Positions 10,315 through 21,326 of a stretch of DNA of 28,388 bases are shown piece after piece. Position numbers and translations under genes: made by a program. This DNA comes from Acanthaster planci (lineage: Eukaryota; Echinodermata; Asteroidea; Valvatida; Acanthasteridae), in the NCBI RefSeq assembly GCF_001949145.1, contig NW_019091419.1:82811-111198 (forward strand), in the 5' to 3' direction. Numbering within the stretch: the stretch's first letter is position 1; the number at the start of each line of letters is the position of its first letter. The notes under the pieces were generated by a model. It did no database searches. It had not been told where the DNA came from and worked only from the letters and a program-made list of their open reading frames with translations.

Positions 10315-10547
10315 GTAAGCTGTAGACAATATTTGATTGATGTGTTTTCCTACTTTTACTCAGTTTAAAAAATCTACTTTATTTGGGGGAAAATGAAACA
10401 ATCTTGGCCTTGTGTCTTTCTGTGCCCATTATCATTATTTGAGGCTGCTTTGAAAATTAAGGTCGTGTTCTTAATCCTGGTGCCATAGTAACTCCTGTTT
10501 TCATCAAATATTCACCTATCTAATTTCATCTATTTCTTCTAATACAG

Positions 10548-10624
10548 AAGTGACAAGTTGAAGTGCTGGCTCAAAAGAGATTATCCTGAGGTCTGCTCCA
10601 ACAAACCTTTCTGGAGAAACAAGT
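10548..10624 (+). CDS. Candidate exon 4 of unrecognised Cys-rich protein
   Basis: A 77-nt exon lies between acceptor TTCTTCTAATACAG and donor AAGT|GTAAGA. Its frame continues exon 3 and reads KLKCWLKRDYPEVCSNKPFW, rich in Lys, Trp and Cys. It leaves one base for exon 5. If the donor is not used, the frame ends at TAG 10648-10650. Confidence 0.45.
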
Positions 10625-12550
10625 GTAAGATTGTCAACTCCTCCACATAGTCATCAAGAAGTGTGGCCAAATCTCTGGACACTTCAGAGAATGATAAATG
10701 AACCGACACGTCTGACTTGGAAGCTGCTACAGATGTTCCCACCTCTTCATAGGCTGTTACAGGACAGAATGACTCTGTGCTTGATGAGTTTTGATGTATA
10801 GTAATGAGAAGATGCTCCGGGGTTCCAATTTGCTGCCCTCTTCAGCGTTGTCTTTTCAAGGAAACACAAAGCATTTGGATTTCGTAGCTGTCCTGTTCAT
10901 TACAGTTGCTTCCTTTACCTTTGTATTATGCCATTTTATTTATAAAAATAGCATTTCATCTAAATTAAATGTGCTCTTTTGATAGTCAGTTTAACTAACC
11001 AGTGAGATTAACCGTTTTGGAACATTTTTCTAAATGCCTTGTTTTAATCGTATGGCCTCTTTCGGATAATCCCACCAAAGTCTGAATTACAGTCATTTGA
11101 TTTGGAATTGGAAGCCATTTTTAGCACAAAAATGATTGGTTCTAAAAAAGTGGGCCCCGGAATCATAATTACATTATGAGTACATTGAGTGAAGTATTTC
11201 TCCTGCTGTCAGCAATTGATTACATTTTCATCTCCATTTTGGACATCACAGCCCCCTGGTATTTGTATTGTTCAGAACTAATAAACTCTCCTTTTTGGAA
11301 GTGCCTAAACAAAGTCTTGGAAGCATATATTGTACATTTTAGCATACAAAACTTATGGCAAACTTTGAGATGGAATTACTAAAAAACTGCAGGATATTTT
11401 TTGGGAGAACTTTTGACAACATTTTGGATGTACAGATTCTCACATTTATGCCTTCAAAAAGTATTCCCAGCATTGCTGGAAAGGAACTCATTTTCACAGC
11501 CTGTTCCTAAGTCTCAGCTGACGGCCTAATAGTTAAAATTATTCATGCTTTCCTGGACAACTGAGGGCGCTGTTGCTTGAACTCATCTACGGAATACATG
11601 GTTCAGTGCATACATGCTAGGTGTTTCAAATTGTGAATGCAGTTTACCCACTGAAAATATTTGAGGGAGGGATATACACTTTCTTGTAGCTATGCACATT
11701 AAACAACGATAAATCAACAAAGAAGGGAAAACCGAATCCAGTAAAATCTACAAAATTGCAAGATTTGTGTTCAAAGCATTGAGGCTTTCATCCTCCTCAT
11801 TAATAGGAAGATACTCATTATTAGCATAAAAACCAAAAAGGTAGAAGATTAAATGCAACACAAAGGTGCATTTTTAGGCTGGTATTAAAAGAAATTGATT
11901 GCAGCTACCCTTTAATGAGGTTGGAGCACTTACAGTATATAAAAATATTTAAGCTATTCCTTAATCTTGTCATTCAGTTTTCTCAATCTAATGTAATGAC
12001 AGTGGACATTTAGCCATTGTTGGCAAATTTTACTGCACAATATTTTGCCTGGCACATGCACAGTAACTTTTTTTCCAACATAAAAATTCGTACTTTGACT
12101 AGTTCTGCACTAACAAAATCATTGTGACTTCTCATAATTTCAGTTTTTTTCCTTTCAATTAAAAAAATATCCAAAGCCACAAATAATAACATGAAAAAGT
12201 AACACTCTGTTATGAAATGTTGGATTCAATTTAAAAATAACCAAAAGCATTCTTTATTTTCTGGGATGAAAAAGGATGACAGCTTAAATTTGGATTGAAT
12301 TCAGCCAGCTAGGAGTGTATGTTGTGACTTTATATGTGCATGTGCTATTCACTAGACTACCAAACATAGTTTCAATTTTGTGATAATCTGATGATCTTTA
12401 TAGGCTTAATTATGTGGGACAGAGGGCGCTGTCTACTTGTAGCCTGCTAAATACTGTTAGTTAAATTTCTAATGACAGTGACTAAACATCCACTGTCCTA
12501 CATGTGTATAATATCCTGAAACACTCTTGCTTTTTTTCTTGTTCCTGTAG
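10625..12550. other. No gene seen (intron of the candidate gene)
   Basis: Unassigned AT-rich DNA. It includes two GAGGGCGCTG motifs (about 11564 and 12422). Short open frames at 10791-10982, 11176-11382 and 12010-12192 show no motif. Confidence 0.4.
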
Positions 12551-12618
12551 GCAAAAACCAGCAGCAAGGCCGAAGATGTTACTGTCTGAAGTGTGTTATT
12601 TGCCGCGGCTTCCTTTGA
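12551..12618 (+). CDS. Candidate exon 5 (stop codon) of unrecognised Cys-rich protein
   Basis: It follows a very strong acceptor (long T tract, CCTGTAG). With one base from exon 4 it reads CKNQQQGRRCYCLKCVICRG and stops at TGA 12616-12618, giving a dense five-Cys C-terminus. A donor-like AATG|GTAAAC at 12702 lies in what would be the 3' untranslated part. Exons 1-5 total 471 nt, exactly 157 codons with the stop. Confidence 0.4.
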
Positions 12619-13565
12619 CAAACCTAGGCAGCACAAACCAGATGCTACAAACGCTCAAAGATTAGATTTGCAGAAAAAAGTGTACAGATTATCTTCCAAT
12701 GGTAAACATGGTTTAGGACTATATGTCTTGTTTGGAAGAGTTTTTGGAACAGGGAATAAGAGTAAATGTCTTCAGTTGAACATGCACGACTTCTTTTTAA
12801 ACACCAAACCCATATTTTGAGAACTGCTTTTCAGGGTGTATTTTTGTCTATAGAGAAAGAAATCAAGTATGTTTTAACTTACTTTTTCTAAATGTCATAA
12901 AAATTACAAAGCTTTAGACAAATTGTTCACTTATGTGGAGACAATTCAAAATGTTCATCATACGTTCATGATTGCACAAAGTAATCACTATCATCCCTTT
13001 AATGAAGCTGTAAAGTAGGACTCATAAATTCTTGAGAACCCTAGAGAAATTAACTGATGTACAATTTTATTGTTTTTCAGTTTTTCCCCTGAACTTTCAA
13101 AATTTTCATCAGATTGTAGGAACTTCTTATTCAAAATAAGCAGGTACCTGTAATGCCCATCATGTTCCTAGAAAGTATATAGCAAGATAGACTAGGAAGC
13201 TTACTACCAAAATTTTTTATATATGCCCAAAAAAGTTAGAAATTCAGCCACTCTGAAACTTCAGTCTTTGCAGAATCTCAATCTCAGATGTTCCACAAAC
13301 AGTTGAATTTTGTGACAACATAAAAACATGTAGAAATGGATATTTTGAAGAAATTTTGAATATAGAAAGACTTCCAATTATATTATGGACCTACTGCTTA
13401 CTGAAGTATATGCAAGGTGTGAATATTTTGTTTCTTCCTTTTGCCACATTCAAATTTCTGCTTTTGTTATTTAAATATATGTAGATAAGCTGTGCCCTCT
13501 GACCTTTTTGAAATTGCGCAATCCTAACCTTTAAATATAAGTTCCGAATTATTTTTCTGTCAAGA
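12619..13565. other. No gene seen
   Basis: AT-rich unassigned DNA, possibly 3' untranslated or intergenic sequence downstream of the candidate stop codon. No close AATAAA is obvious; AATAAA clusters appear near 14250, 14300 and 14497. Confidence 0.4.
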
Positions 13566-13645
13566 GGCCTGTGGCCTGGTGAGCTAGCTTGCTGGCTTTC
13601 TGGCAAGCAGGCCAGGAGACCCTGGTTCAAATCCCAGGGTCTCCG
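13566..13645 (+). mobile_element. tRNA-like SINE head (plus strand)
   Basis: It has an A-box-like TGGCCTGGTGAGC near 13571 and a perfect B box GGTTCAAATCC (13624-13634). The T-arm sits in a 10-bp perfect stem, GAGACCCTGG with CCAGGGTCTC (13616-13643), longer than the 5 bp of a real tRNA. The 5' acceptor does not pair properly, so it is a tRNA-derived relic rather than a tRNA gene. Confidence 0.6.
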
Positions 13646-13656
13646 GAAAAGGAGGT

Positions 13657-13770
13657 TTTTTTTTTTTTTTTTTTTTACTAAGTTTTTTAACAAAATTGTG
13701 CATGCCTACCTGGAATTGAACCCAGGTCCTTGTGCATAGCAGTTAGTGTCCTTAACCACTATGCCATGGC
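13657..13770 (-). mobile_element. tRNA-derived SINE with poly(A) tail (minus strand)
   Basis: Read on the minus strand: an A box in TGGCATAGTGGTTAAGGAC (13748-13766), a B box GGTTCAATTCC (13712-13722), a short body and an A tract of about 20 (13657-13676). The acceptor stem pairs only partly. The tail faces the plus-strand tRNA-like unit, so this SINE probably inserted into its 3' flank. GGAAA occurs on both sides and might be a target duplication. Confidence 0.65.
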
Positions 13771-15490
13771 ACTTTCTTGGAAAGATGTGTTCGTTTCTAA
13801 ATGTTAAACCTTCCATTGTTTGGACTTAGAATATTTTTCAGCCAAATCGTGTACTGTAGATGGGCAAGGATGGCAGTCCTAGGGGCTGGAAGTCTGAGAG
13901 CTGATAGGAAGGGTAGAGTGGATGGCTGAGGGCTTGGGACTATCAGTATTAGAGCTCTAAGGATCTCATGGGATTGATGAAGGACATAGCTTCTTAATGT
14001 TCCATGTTGCCAGTGGGCATATTGTAGCCCTTGTAGGATTGAGACTAAAAGGCTCTAAGAGGGAACTTCATATAAGGAGCTTGGAAGATGTTTAAGACTG
14101 GCAGGGCTGCAAAGTAAAATATAAAGACTGGAAACAGGTGTAACTCTAGCAGTGTAAAATGGTTAAGATTGGGGGAATGGTCTCAATGGTCGCAAAGTTC
14201 TACATTTTCACAAATAGATATACAAACAAAAGTTGTTCTGCTAGTTTAAATAAATAAACATTTATTTCTCTTGCATATAGAAATTAATCATTTATAGCAA
14301 TAAATGGTGATTTTCACATACACCTAAAGGCATTTTTGCAAGGTAATATTTTCAAACTAAACAAATTTTGTGTCAGTGCTGAAAGGTCCTTATTGAACAT
14401 GTTGTAAACATCAATTTCAGAATGAAAATTGGTTGAAACTTAAATATGTCAACTGCAAAAAAAATGGTTTTAAGACTAGAAGTTAAATGTTTGTTTCAAT
14501 AAAAGATTTTTCATGCTGAAAGGCCGTATTTCAAACAATTACATTTTTGTAGTATTAAATGACCTTTAGCACTGAGCTACGGTTTTGTGATAATTTTTAG
14601 TGAAAGACATTTTTCTAATGCTCTGGCAATGTGCATGTACAACTTGAAATATCAATAATGCTCACAGACTTTTGTCCAAGGACAAGCTTGTAGTGAGGTT
14701 TCAGAACAGCCTCTAGGTTGACTGAACAGTGCTGGTATTTTGGCTGCCTGAATGGGAAACAGAGATGTGAATTGCATAATTTACCATTCAATTTTTAAAA
14801 AGCATGCAAATATAGTTACAAACTTTCATGCAAGTCCTATCTATCAAGTGTCTACAGTCTTTCCAACGGTAGTAAATTTTTCATACAAATACATCATTGT
14901 TTTGTTTTTGGAGAAGAGCAGCAAGTGTACATGTTTTAAATGTGCGTAAATATGAAACTAGATGCATTACGATACGTTAAAGATAAGATAATTTTCGAAC
15001 TGTAGTTTTTGTTTCAAAGCAAACTGATGGACTGTTTCTGATTGTACTAAGTGTACAAAAGTACCCCTGAAGTCATGAATACAGTGCAACAGGCATAGAG
15101 AACATGGCCCTTGACTCCCAAATTTGCCATGCACTTTTAATGAACATTGAAAATTGCTTTAAGATTAAAGATAGAAATTTAAGACTGATGGTAATGACTT
15201 GAAAGCTAAGATTTCAACACTGAAAATTCAGAAATCAGAACTGCCATATTACGACATAGCAAATAGTGCCCCCTTTTTTTTGCGAATGGCACCTCCTTTT
15301 AGGCAAATAGCACCCTCTTGCAAGGATTTGTTTTCTCGTTTTTTACAGAAATTGGAACAGTTCAATTTTTTAGGCCTTTGAAATATCACCCAATAATTGG
15401 AACAGTTGGAGTAGTATATACACCAAGCACTGTGTATGGATGGACTCTGCCCTGTTCATTATAGTAGCATGTACTGTACGTATACCAACA
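13771..15490. other. No gene seen
   Basis: Unassigned AT-rich DNA. Open frames at 14752-14949 and 15199-15381 have biased AT-rich composition and no motif. Confidence 0.4.
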
Positions 15491-15492
15491 TA

Positions 15493-16764
15493 CACTACTC
15501 ATAAAATTAAAGGATCAGACATTTTTTTCTTCGAAAGTTTCAGCCAGGAATCTACTTCATTGAAACAATGAGAGATAATGCAACATGTGTTTCAGAGTTC
15601 ACCTAAATGAACTTCACTGGTTCACAAATGACAAGGAATTATAATTTTTTGTAATTAAAAAATGTTTTATACATTTGTTTATGGTACAGATGTATGCATT
15701 AGTTTTCTAAAAAACGGTCTCGTTATTTTTTCACATCACAATACATATTTTATCATGTAAGTGCTTCATTTCTCAGCTGTAATAATATCAAAATCACTAT
15801 CTGGACATCATTCTAACTCATAAATAGCGCCCTCACATTATCATGGTATCATTCTTACCCGTAAATAGCGCCCTCACATTATCAGGACATCATTCCTACT
15901 CGTAAACAGCGCCCTCCCATCAGGCTATTAAACTCCTAAACAGCGCCCTCACATTATCAGGATATCATTCTAATTCATAAACAGCGCCCTCACATTATCG
16001 GGATATCATTCTAACTCATAAATTGCGCCCTCACATTATAATTGGTATCATTCTTACCCGTAAATAGCGCCCTCACATCAGGCTATTAAACTCCTTAACA
16101 GCGCCCTCACATTACCAGGCTATCATTCTAATTCATAAATAGCGCCCTCATTATATCAGGCTATCATTCAAAGTCATAAACAGCGCCCTCGCCTTATCAG
16201 GATATCATTCTAACTCATAAACAACGCCCTCACATCATCAGGATATCATTCTAACTTATAAAAAGCGCCCTCACATTATCAGGATATCATTCTAACTCAT
16301 AAATAGCGCCCTCACATTATCAGGATATCATTCTAACTCATAAATAGCGCCCTCACAATATCAAGATATCATTCTAACTCATAAATAGTGCCCTCCCATT
16401 ATCAGGATATCATTCTAGCTCATAAATAGCACCCTCCCATTACCAGGATATCATTCTAACTTATAAACAGCGCCCTCAAATTATCAGGATATCATTCTAG
16501 CTCATAAATTGAGCCCCCACATTATATACCAGGATATCATCCTAACTCAAATGCGCCAATAACTCCACTTTTATCATTTTTAGGGCTGTGTAGGAGGCCT
16601 CAACAATGTGCTCACCAAAGTGTTTTTCAATGTCATACGGGACTTCAGTTCTTTGTAAAGAATGCATTGGACTTATGTTGCCAGAACATTTAACCACATT
16701 AAACGACACTCATATTTGAGAATCCGTTCTTTAAAATTCTGATCCTTGATCGTTTTGAGTAGTG
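15493..16764. mobile_element. Tc1/mariner-like non-autonomous element with internal minisatellite
   Basis: Terminal inverted repeats start CACTACTCATAAAATTAAAG at 15493 and, read inwards from 16764, CACTACTCAAAACGATCAAG, followed in both by GATCAGA. Each end is flanked by TA (15491-15492, 16765-16766), the Tc1/mariner target duplication. The TIR resembles the common Tc1 end CACTGCTCAAAAAAATTAAAGG (compared over its first 20 bases). No transposase frame is present. Most of the interior is the 41-bp tandem array described next. Confidence 0.75.
15803..16553. repeat. 41-bp minisatellite, about 18 units, each with GCGCCCTC
   Basis: The unit is built from CTAACTCATAAATAGCGCCC, TCACATTATC and AGGATATCATT. 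About 18 copies run head to tail, with two shorter variants (near 15900 and 16080) carrying CATCAGGCTATTAAACTCC. The GCGCCCTC core is the best conserved part, while flanking bases drift. Confidence 0.9.
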
Positions 16765-16850
16765 TACAAATGCAGATAGACTTGCTCCATTACATACTAA
16801 GATGGAAGCAAAGAACTGCATCTCTGACATGTGAGAGGGTGCTTATCGTG

Positions 16851-17175
16851 AGTTTGAGGCTTAGGTCCGACGCCTCAAAAGTTCGAATTTTCGGAGTTAT
16901 GAGGTGTCAGAATAATAAGGCGTAGAATATTAAGGGCCCGCGCAAGGCGACGCTTTGTGTCATAAACAGTACACCATACTTGACACTGGGAACCAGTCTT
17001 GTTCCTACACTGTCTTCAATACGCTTGTAACGAGCGCCAAATCAAACATCGGACTTTTTGAGGACTTTTTTGAGCAGTTGGATCTATGCCATATGGGCCG
17101 AAAAAACTTTTAAACACATTTGTCGGACCTATGAGGCTTCGGACCTATGAGGCATCGGACTTACAAGCTGACCCC
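16851..17175. mobile_element. Foldback-like element with 16-bp sub-repeats in the ends
   Basis: The right end holds tandem copies of TCGGACCTATGAGGCT (17123-17170). The left end (16855-16915) carries the reverse-oriented equivalents, TTAGGTCCGACGCCTCA and TTCGGAGTTATGAGGTGTC in mixed order. Pairing the arms over about 27 bp gives roughly three-quarters identity by eye. The interior shows no open frame. Confidence 0.55.
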
Positions 17176-17269
17176 TGAGAAGATTGAGTCCTTTCCTTGC
17201 CTTTTTGTGAATCAATGCCGTAAAGATTCTGATAAGGATCCCTCATGCAGTCTTGGAAACTGTTCCTCC

Positions 17270-17638
17270 TCAGTGATGGAGGTCAGGACTGGCATCTATC
17301 TGAGTTATTTCCTCTTCTTGACGTGCTTGTCGGATCATCTCTGGGAAGTCCTATAGGATCTTGTCTTCCATCTTGCTTCTCTCCCCATTGAAGGAGGCGA
17401 GGGCACTCTTCTCATCGGCATTGTAGATATGGTTCTTGCGCACAGCTTCCATGTCAATGTCTGGGATGAAATCAAACACAGAAGAATGAGTTACAGCAAA
17501 GTACTGAGACAATTCTGACAAACATTCAAGGATCTTTGTAGAGTCCTTAAGTTTACACCTAATTTCATACAAAACAATCTGCGTTGTGATTGGATTTGGT
17601 ACTATAAGGCGGAGTTCGGGCGGCTTGCACTCATATGC
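17270..17638 (-). pseudogene. Unrecognised coding-like segment with one in-frame TAG
   Basis: The minus-strand frame from 17638 to the TGA at 17270-17272 is 122 codons with one TAG (17351-17353). The composition is strongly protein-like and contains FAVTHSSVFDFIPDIDMEAV, then FNGERSKMEDKIL before the TAG and DFPEMIRQARQEEE after it. Just upstream, another frame carries MFTAFEQLAHEQEVKQFVSI (ATG near 17697) before its own stop; a one-base shift would join the two. No introns are evident. It may be a processed pseudogene or an exon with errors. I do not recognise the family. Confidence 0.4.
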
Positions 17639-17937
17639 TCACAAACTGCTTGACTTCTTGTTCGTGGGCCAGCTGCTCAAATGCCGTGAACATACAACCG
17701 ATTATCGCTGGTAGTTACAGTGGCAAGCAACATGTAACATGGCTACGTCCATGTACGTTCTCCGAGCGTTCATGTTTGGAAAACTGTGCTGAATTCTTTT
17801 CTATTCAAAAGAAACATTCATTTCTGTGTTATGGAAATTTCATAATGTTGATTTTGCAAAACTTCCCATGTCCCCGGCTTAGTAAGCCATCTCGCTATTT
17901 GAGCAGTTGTTCAAATATCAAAATTTCAGAAGGCAGC

Positions 17938-18774
17938 TAGGGTTGGTTTTTTTTTATTTCAAGCCGATATTTTTGATTTAAATCAGATTTTTAAAATTTT
18001 TATGACAACTGGAGACAAGTTGGTTTAATCTTTTAAAGCACAAGCGTATTAGCTGCATGTGTATTGATTTGTATTAATTTATCTCTTTTGATAGAAAATT
18101 AACCATTTGAATTAAGAAATTTAAATCAAGTAATTGACTAAATTCACAAACCACCTTGAATCCATGTATCGTCTAAACCCGGTGCAATGCATAGTGCATA
18201 GCGCCTAGCAGTACCGCATGTACATGTGTACCTGCTGAAGACACTTCCTTCATGTACGCAACAACGATAAAATGCGCTGTAAGTTTGACAAAATTAGAGT
18301 CCAAAAGAACTTGTCAACAGGTTACTTCTATGTATATCAAATGACTTTTGAGTGAAAAACATTGCCATAAACCACATGTACAAGTATAAGTTTATTTTAC
18401 ATGCTATATGTATACTATGTACATGTACATGTACATGTAGGTACAAAATGCTGGTATTTTACCTGGCTCTAAAATACACAAAAAGTAGTCTTGTTTTGTT
18501 TATGAGCCAGCTCCTAGGTGATTAATAGAACAATGGCTTAGGCTTGATTAAAAATCACTTTATTAAGAGCAAGCTATTACTGGTTTTAGTTTTACTGTAT
18601 AATGAACAAACAAAATGTTGATGTTTTCTGATATTTCATCAGGTCAAACTCTGCAGTGGGCAATTTAAATGAAGTGAAATTAAATCAATATTATAAATCC
18701 TTCCCATCGAATTCACTTACTAAGCTGATTTAAATCAAAACAAGTGGATTGAACAAAAAAATCCTGCCCACCCA
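17938..18774. mobile_element. Possible hAT-like MITE (TAGGGTTGG ends)
   Basis: The left end TAGGGTTGG, followed by a T tract and GATTTAAATCAG, is mirrored at the right by CTGATTTAAATC, an A tract and CCTGCCCACCCA, over about 55 bp with many changes. TAGGGTTGG plus GATTTAAATC repeats are typical of hAT-type MITEs in animals (from memory). No clear 8-bp target duplication is visible. A second such end faces left at 21318-21326. Confidence 0.4.
18421..18440. repeat. (ACATGT)n microsatellite
   Basis: A short run of about three ACATGT units. Similar shorter runs occur near 22985, 23160 and 23885. Confidence 0.8.
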
Positions 18775-19228
18775 GACTATATGTAACACACGTGCATTCA
18801 CCCTTTATCAATACTGGGAACTGAAAGACTTACAAAGGGAGGGATTTGTTGTTTAAAATGTGTAAAACCTGCATAAAGTAACCAATCAGTTGAAAATAAT
18901 TTAACTGAAATGGCAAAGGCGCCATGGCTCGCTACTTGTTATGAATTTGAATTTCTTTCCTGCAACAACAATAACAACATCCAAGTTATACAAATATGGT
19001 TACTACATTTTACTCAAGCTTCATCCAGATTTTTTACAAGATTGGTTGACATACGATCATAATACAGATGTACAAGATATTTTATCAACCTTAGCAATAA
19101 AATTCATTACACTCTAGGAGAAAAAACCTAGTTAGTGCTGCGTGGAGACGGTGTGTTGAAAGGCGCCTGTCCTAAAAGTAAATAAACAAAGACCACTTAT
19201 AAGGGAGATACGGGTACAAAGGCTTCAC
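18775..19228. other. No gene seen
   Basis: Unassigned AT-rich sequence without motif. Confidence 0.4.
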
Positions 19229-19230
19229 TA

Positions 19231-19997
19231 TGGTATTCCATATGTGCCATCTGGTCACATTTTTCAACAGGCGTCGCATTTTTCGACCAGCGTAAAATAT
19301 CTCAAAGTTATGGTGCGTGACATTTCTTCGCCAAGAGTAGTTACATTTTAAATTATACACCGTACTGCGATAAACGCTCCCTCGGGAAGCATGTCTGCAA
19401 GATGGCAAATACCATACCAACCAGAGTGAACAATGGGCCTACCATTCTGGGTTCGATTTTTGTGGCAACTAGTAATCATCAGTACGGGGACATTTTTCAC
19501 TCAAAAAGCTTGCAGAAGTGAGAAACCAAATTGAGCGAGGTGAACTTCCACGACTAATCGGGTTCATTAAAGGGCTGTTAATTTATTAACATACAGTTAA
19601 TCGACGCATACATGCTAATTTAGCCGTTTCCATAATCATTCAAAATATGTACACACACTTTTAGCATCCAAGTCAACAACTTCAGGTCCGGCTGGACCAA
19701 GGTTGACCATTGATTAATGGCTCATTCACATTGAAAGGCGACGCCGGTTGAAAAATGCGACACCCGTTGAAAAATGCGACGCCGGTCAAAAATGCGACAC
19801 CCGGTCGAAAAATACAATGCCGGTCGAAAAATGCGACGTCCAGTCGAAAAATACGACGCCCGCTGAAAAATGCGATGCTGGTTGAAAAATGCGATGCCCA
19901 GTTGAAAAATATGACGCCCGCTGAAAAATGCGACGCCAGTCGAAAAATGCGATGCCTGTTGAAAAACGCGACGCCGGATGGCACATATGGAACACCA
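19231..19997. mobile_element. TA-flanked MITE with tandem-repeat ends (foldback type)
   Basis: The ends TGGTATTCCATATGTGCCAT (19231 inward) and TGGTGTTCCATATGTGCCAT (19997 inward) differ at one position of 20. Both are flanked by TA (19229-19230, 19998-19999). Inside each end lies a 19-20-bp repeat in inverted orientation: about two units at the left (19259-19290) and about 13 at the right (19739-19980), each with GAAAAATGCGACG. No transposase is present. Open frames across the array are simply repeats of the unit. Confidence 0.8.
19739..19980. repeat. 19-20-bp tandem repeat, about 13 units
   Basis: The units read GCGACGCCGGTTGAAAAAT with variants; lengths of 18 to 20 bp reflect one-base indels. 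CG dinucleotides vary to CA or TG between copies, as expected from CpG decay. It forms the right arm of the MITE at 19231-19997. Confidence 0.9.
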
Positions 19998-20154
19998 TAC
20001 TTCACATTTCTTTACAGGAGAGAGGAATGCCTAAAGAATGTGGGTCCAGCACAGTCAGACTCGACCTGGATGTTTATGCAAGCAGTGCATTTGTGAGTTT
20101 GATGGATGGTGTATAATTAAAATTCCTCTTAAGTGCAGTTCTGCACTTTGTATC

Positions 20155-20475
20155 CAAAAAACCCCATCATCCTATCCTCTACAATTCTACCTCCCACATC
20201 ATCCCATATCTACCATGTCTACTTTGACTCTATCCCTAATCCCATCTATCTCCAATCCCACATCCATCCATATCCTACTCCACCCCTCCATTATCTTGTC
20301 CATCTCTTACTCTACCCCCCTCCTCATTATCCCATTCATTTCTACTCCACCCCCTACCCATCATCCTACCCATTTCCTAGCTACTCCATCCCTGCCCATC
20401 ATTCCCTTCACTTCCTACTCTGGCTGTCCCATCATCCCACTTATCCAGCCCAACCATTACACCAACCTTATCTAG
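20155..20475. repeat. Pyrimidine-rich degenerate minisatellite
   Basis: The plus strand is almost free of G over 320 bases. Blocks such as TACTCCACCCCCTACCCATC recur roughly every 33-38 bases. Long open frames here are composition artefacts. Confidence 0.75.
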
Positions 20476-21317
20476 CATTTCATCATACATCATAGTACAT
20501 ACTAAAACTCAAAACGTGAACATTCAACTTTTTTAAGTTTTTCATTAAATTCATAAGTTTGTAAGCATTAATGCCATGTAAGACTATTTACACACTGATG
20601 GAATTCCAAGAGGATGCAAATAAGCACTCAATGGCACAATTTAACACCTACTGACCTGCAAGGAAAAACTTAACATTTGAATAGAGGGATCCCAATACGA
20701 CGCTTTTAGCGTCGATCTGCGCACTTCCGCGTTTGAAAACGAGGCTGTATGTGTCAGCTTCAATTCTTAATACGATCAGACGATTTGAAAGTACGGAGTC
20801 AAGACGCAAACTACATAAAGGTATGTTAAATTCAGACTTTTCAGGCTGCAAATTTTTGTTGAAGAGTCTTTCAGAATGACTCGACACGTGAAATCAAAAG
20901 AAAAACCCATGGCAATTTACCGCGAATTAACGTACCTGCGATGGCTGTGTATCTTGTGCAGTGGGCGTGGTTTAAACTGAAGTGGTATCACACTTACGAA
21001 CTGGATACTGCATGTACTGTGTCGACTCCGCGGGCGCGCGCGACGAGGTTCAATACAGACAACCTCGATTTCGATGCCAATATGCGCAGACGGCGCTAAT
21101 GTGAAATCCATCTATATGGCCAGACAGACGGACGGACAGAAGACGGAAATCGGTATTACATAGGCTTGCATTTGCTTCGCAGCTCACCAAAAATTGAAAC
21201 ATTTTTGCCTTAACAAAAAAAACTTTAACACAGCGAGTTAAATTAGTGGTTTTTAAAAAATCATTTGATTTAATTGCACTTAAAATTGGTGATTTAAATC
21301 AAGGTGATTTAAATCTA
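20476..21317. other. No gene seen; CpG-rich stretch and a small hairpin
   Basis: A CGACGCTTTTAGCGTCG hairpin lies at 20698-20714. A CpG-rich patch at 21020-21050 (CGCGGGCGCGCGCGACGAGG) and a GACGGACAGA-type simple repeat at 21120-21145 follow. The CpG patch could be promoter-like, but no start site or exon can be shown. Minus-strand open frames 20648-20887 and 20917-21111 lack motifs. Confidence 0.4.
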
Positions 21318-21326
21318 CCAACCCTA
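21318..21326 (-). mobile_element. Solitary TAGGGTTGG hAT-like end
   Basis: CCAACCCTA is preceded by GATTTAAATC twice within 35 bases, the mirror of the end at 17938. Flanking bases do not match those at 17938, so the two need not belong to one 3.4-kb element. Confidence 0.4.

Noticed and set aside
13566-13770. Genuine tRNA genes
   Set aside because: A and B boxes are good, but acceptor stems do not pair over seven bases and one unit carries a poly(A) tail, so these are SINEs.
15803-16553. CRISPR array
   Set aside because: Eukaryotic context, repeats directly adjoining with no unique spacers, and the array lies inside a TIR element.
19682-20096. Open frames of about 110 codons on both strands
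   Set aside because: They are translations of the 19-20-bp tandem repeat, not genes.
20038-20495. Open frames of 120-145 codons in the C/T-rich block
   Set aside because: Absence of G on the plus strand removes TAG and TGA; the Pro/Ser/His/Ile-rich products are composition artefacts.
17938-21326. A single 3.4-kb hAT element between the two TAGGGTTGG ends
   Set aside because: The flanking 8-mers differ and a nearer partner end exists at 18774; pairing is unproven.
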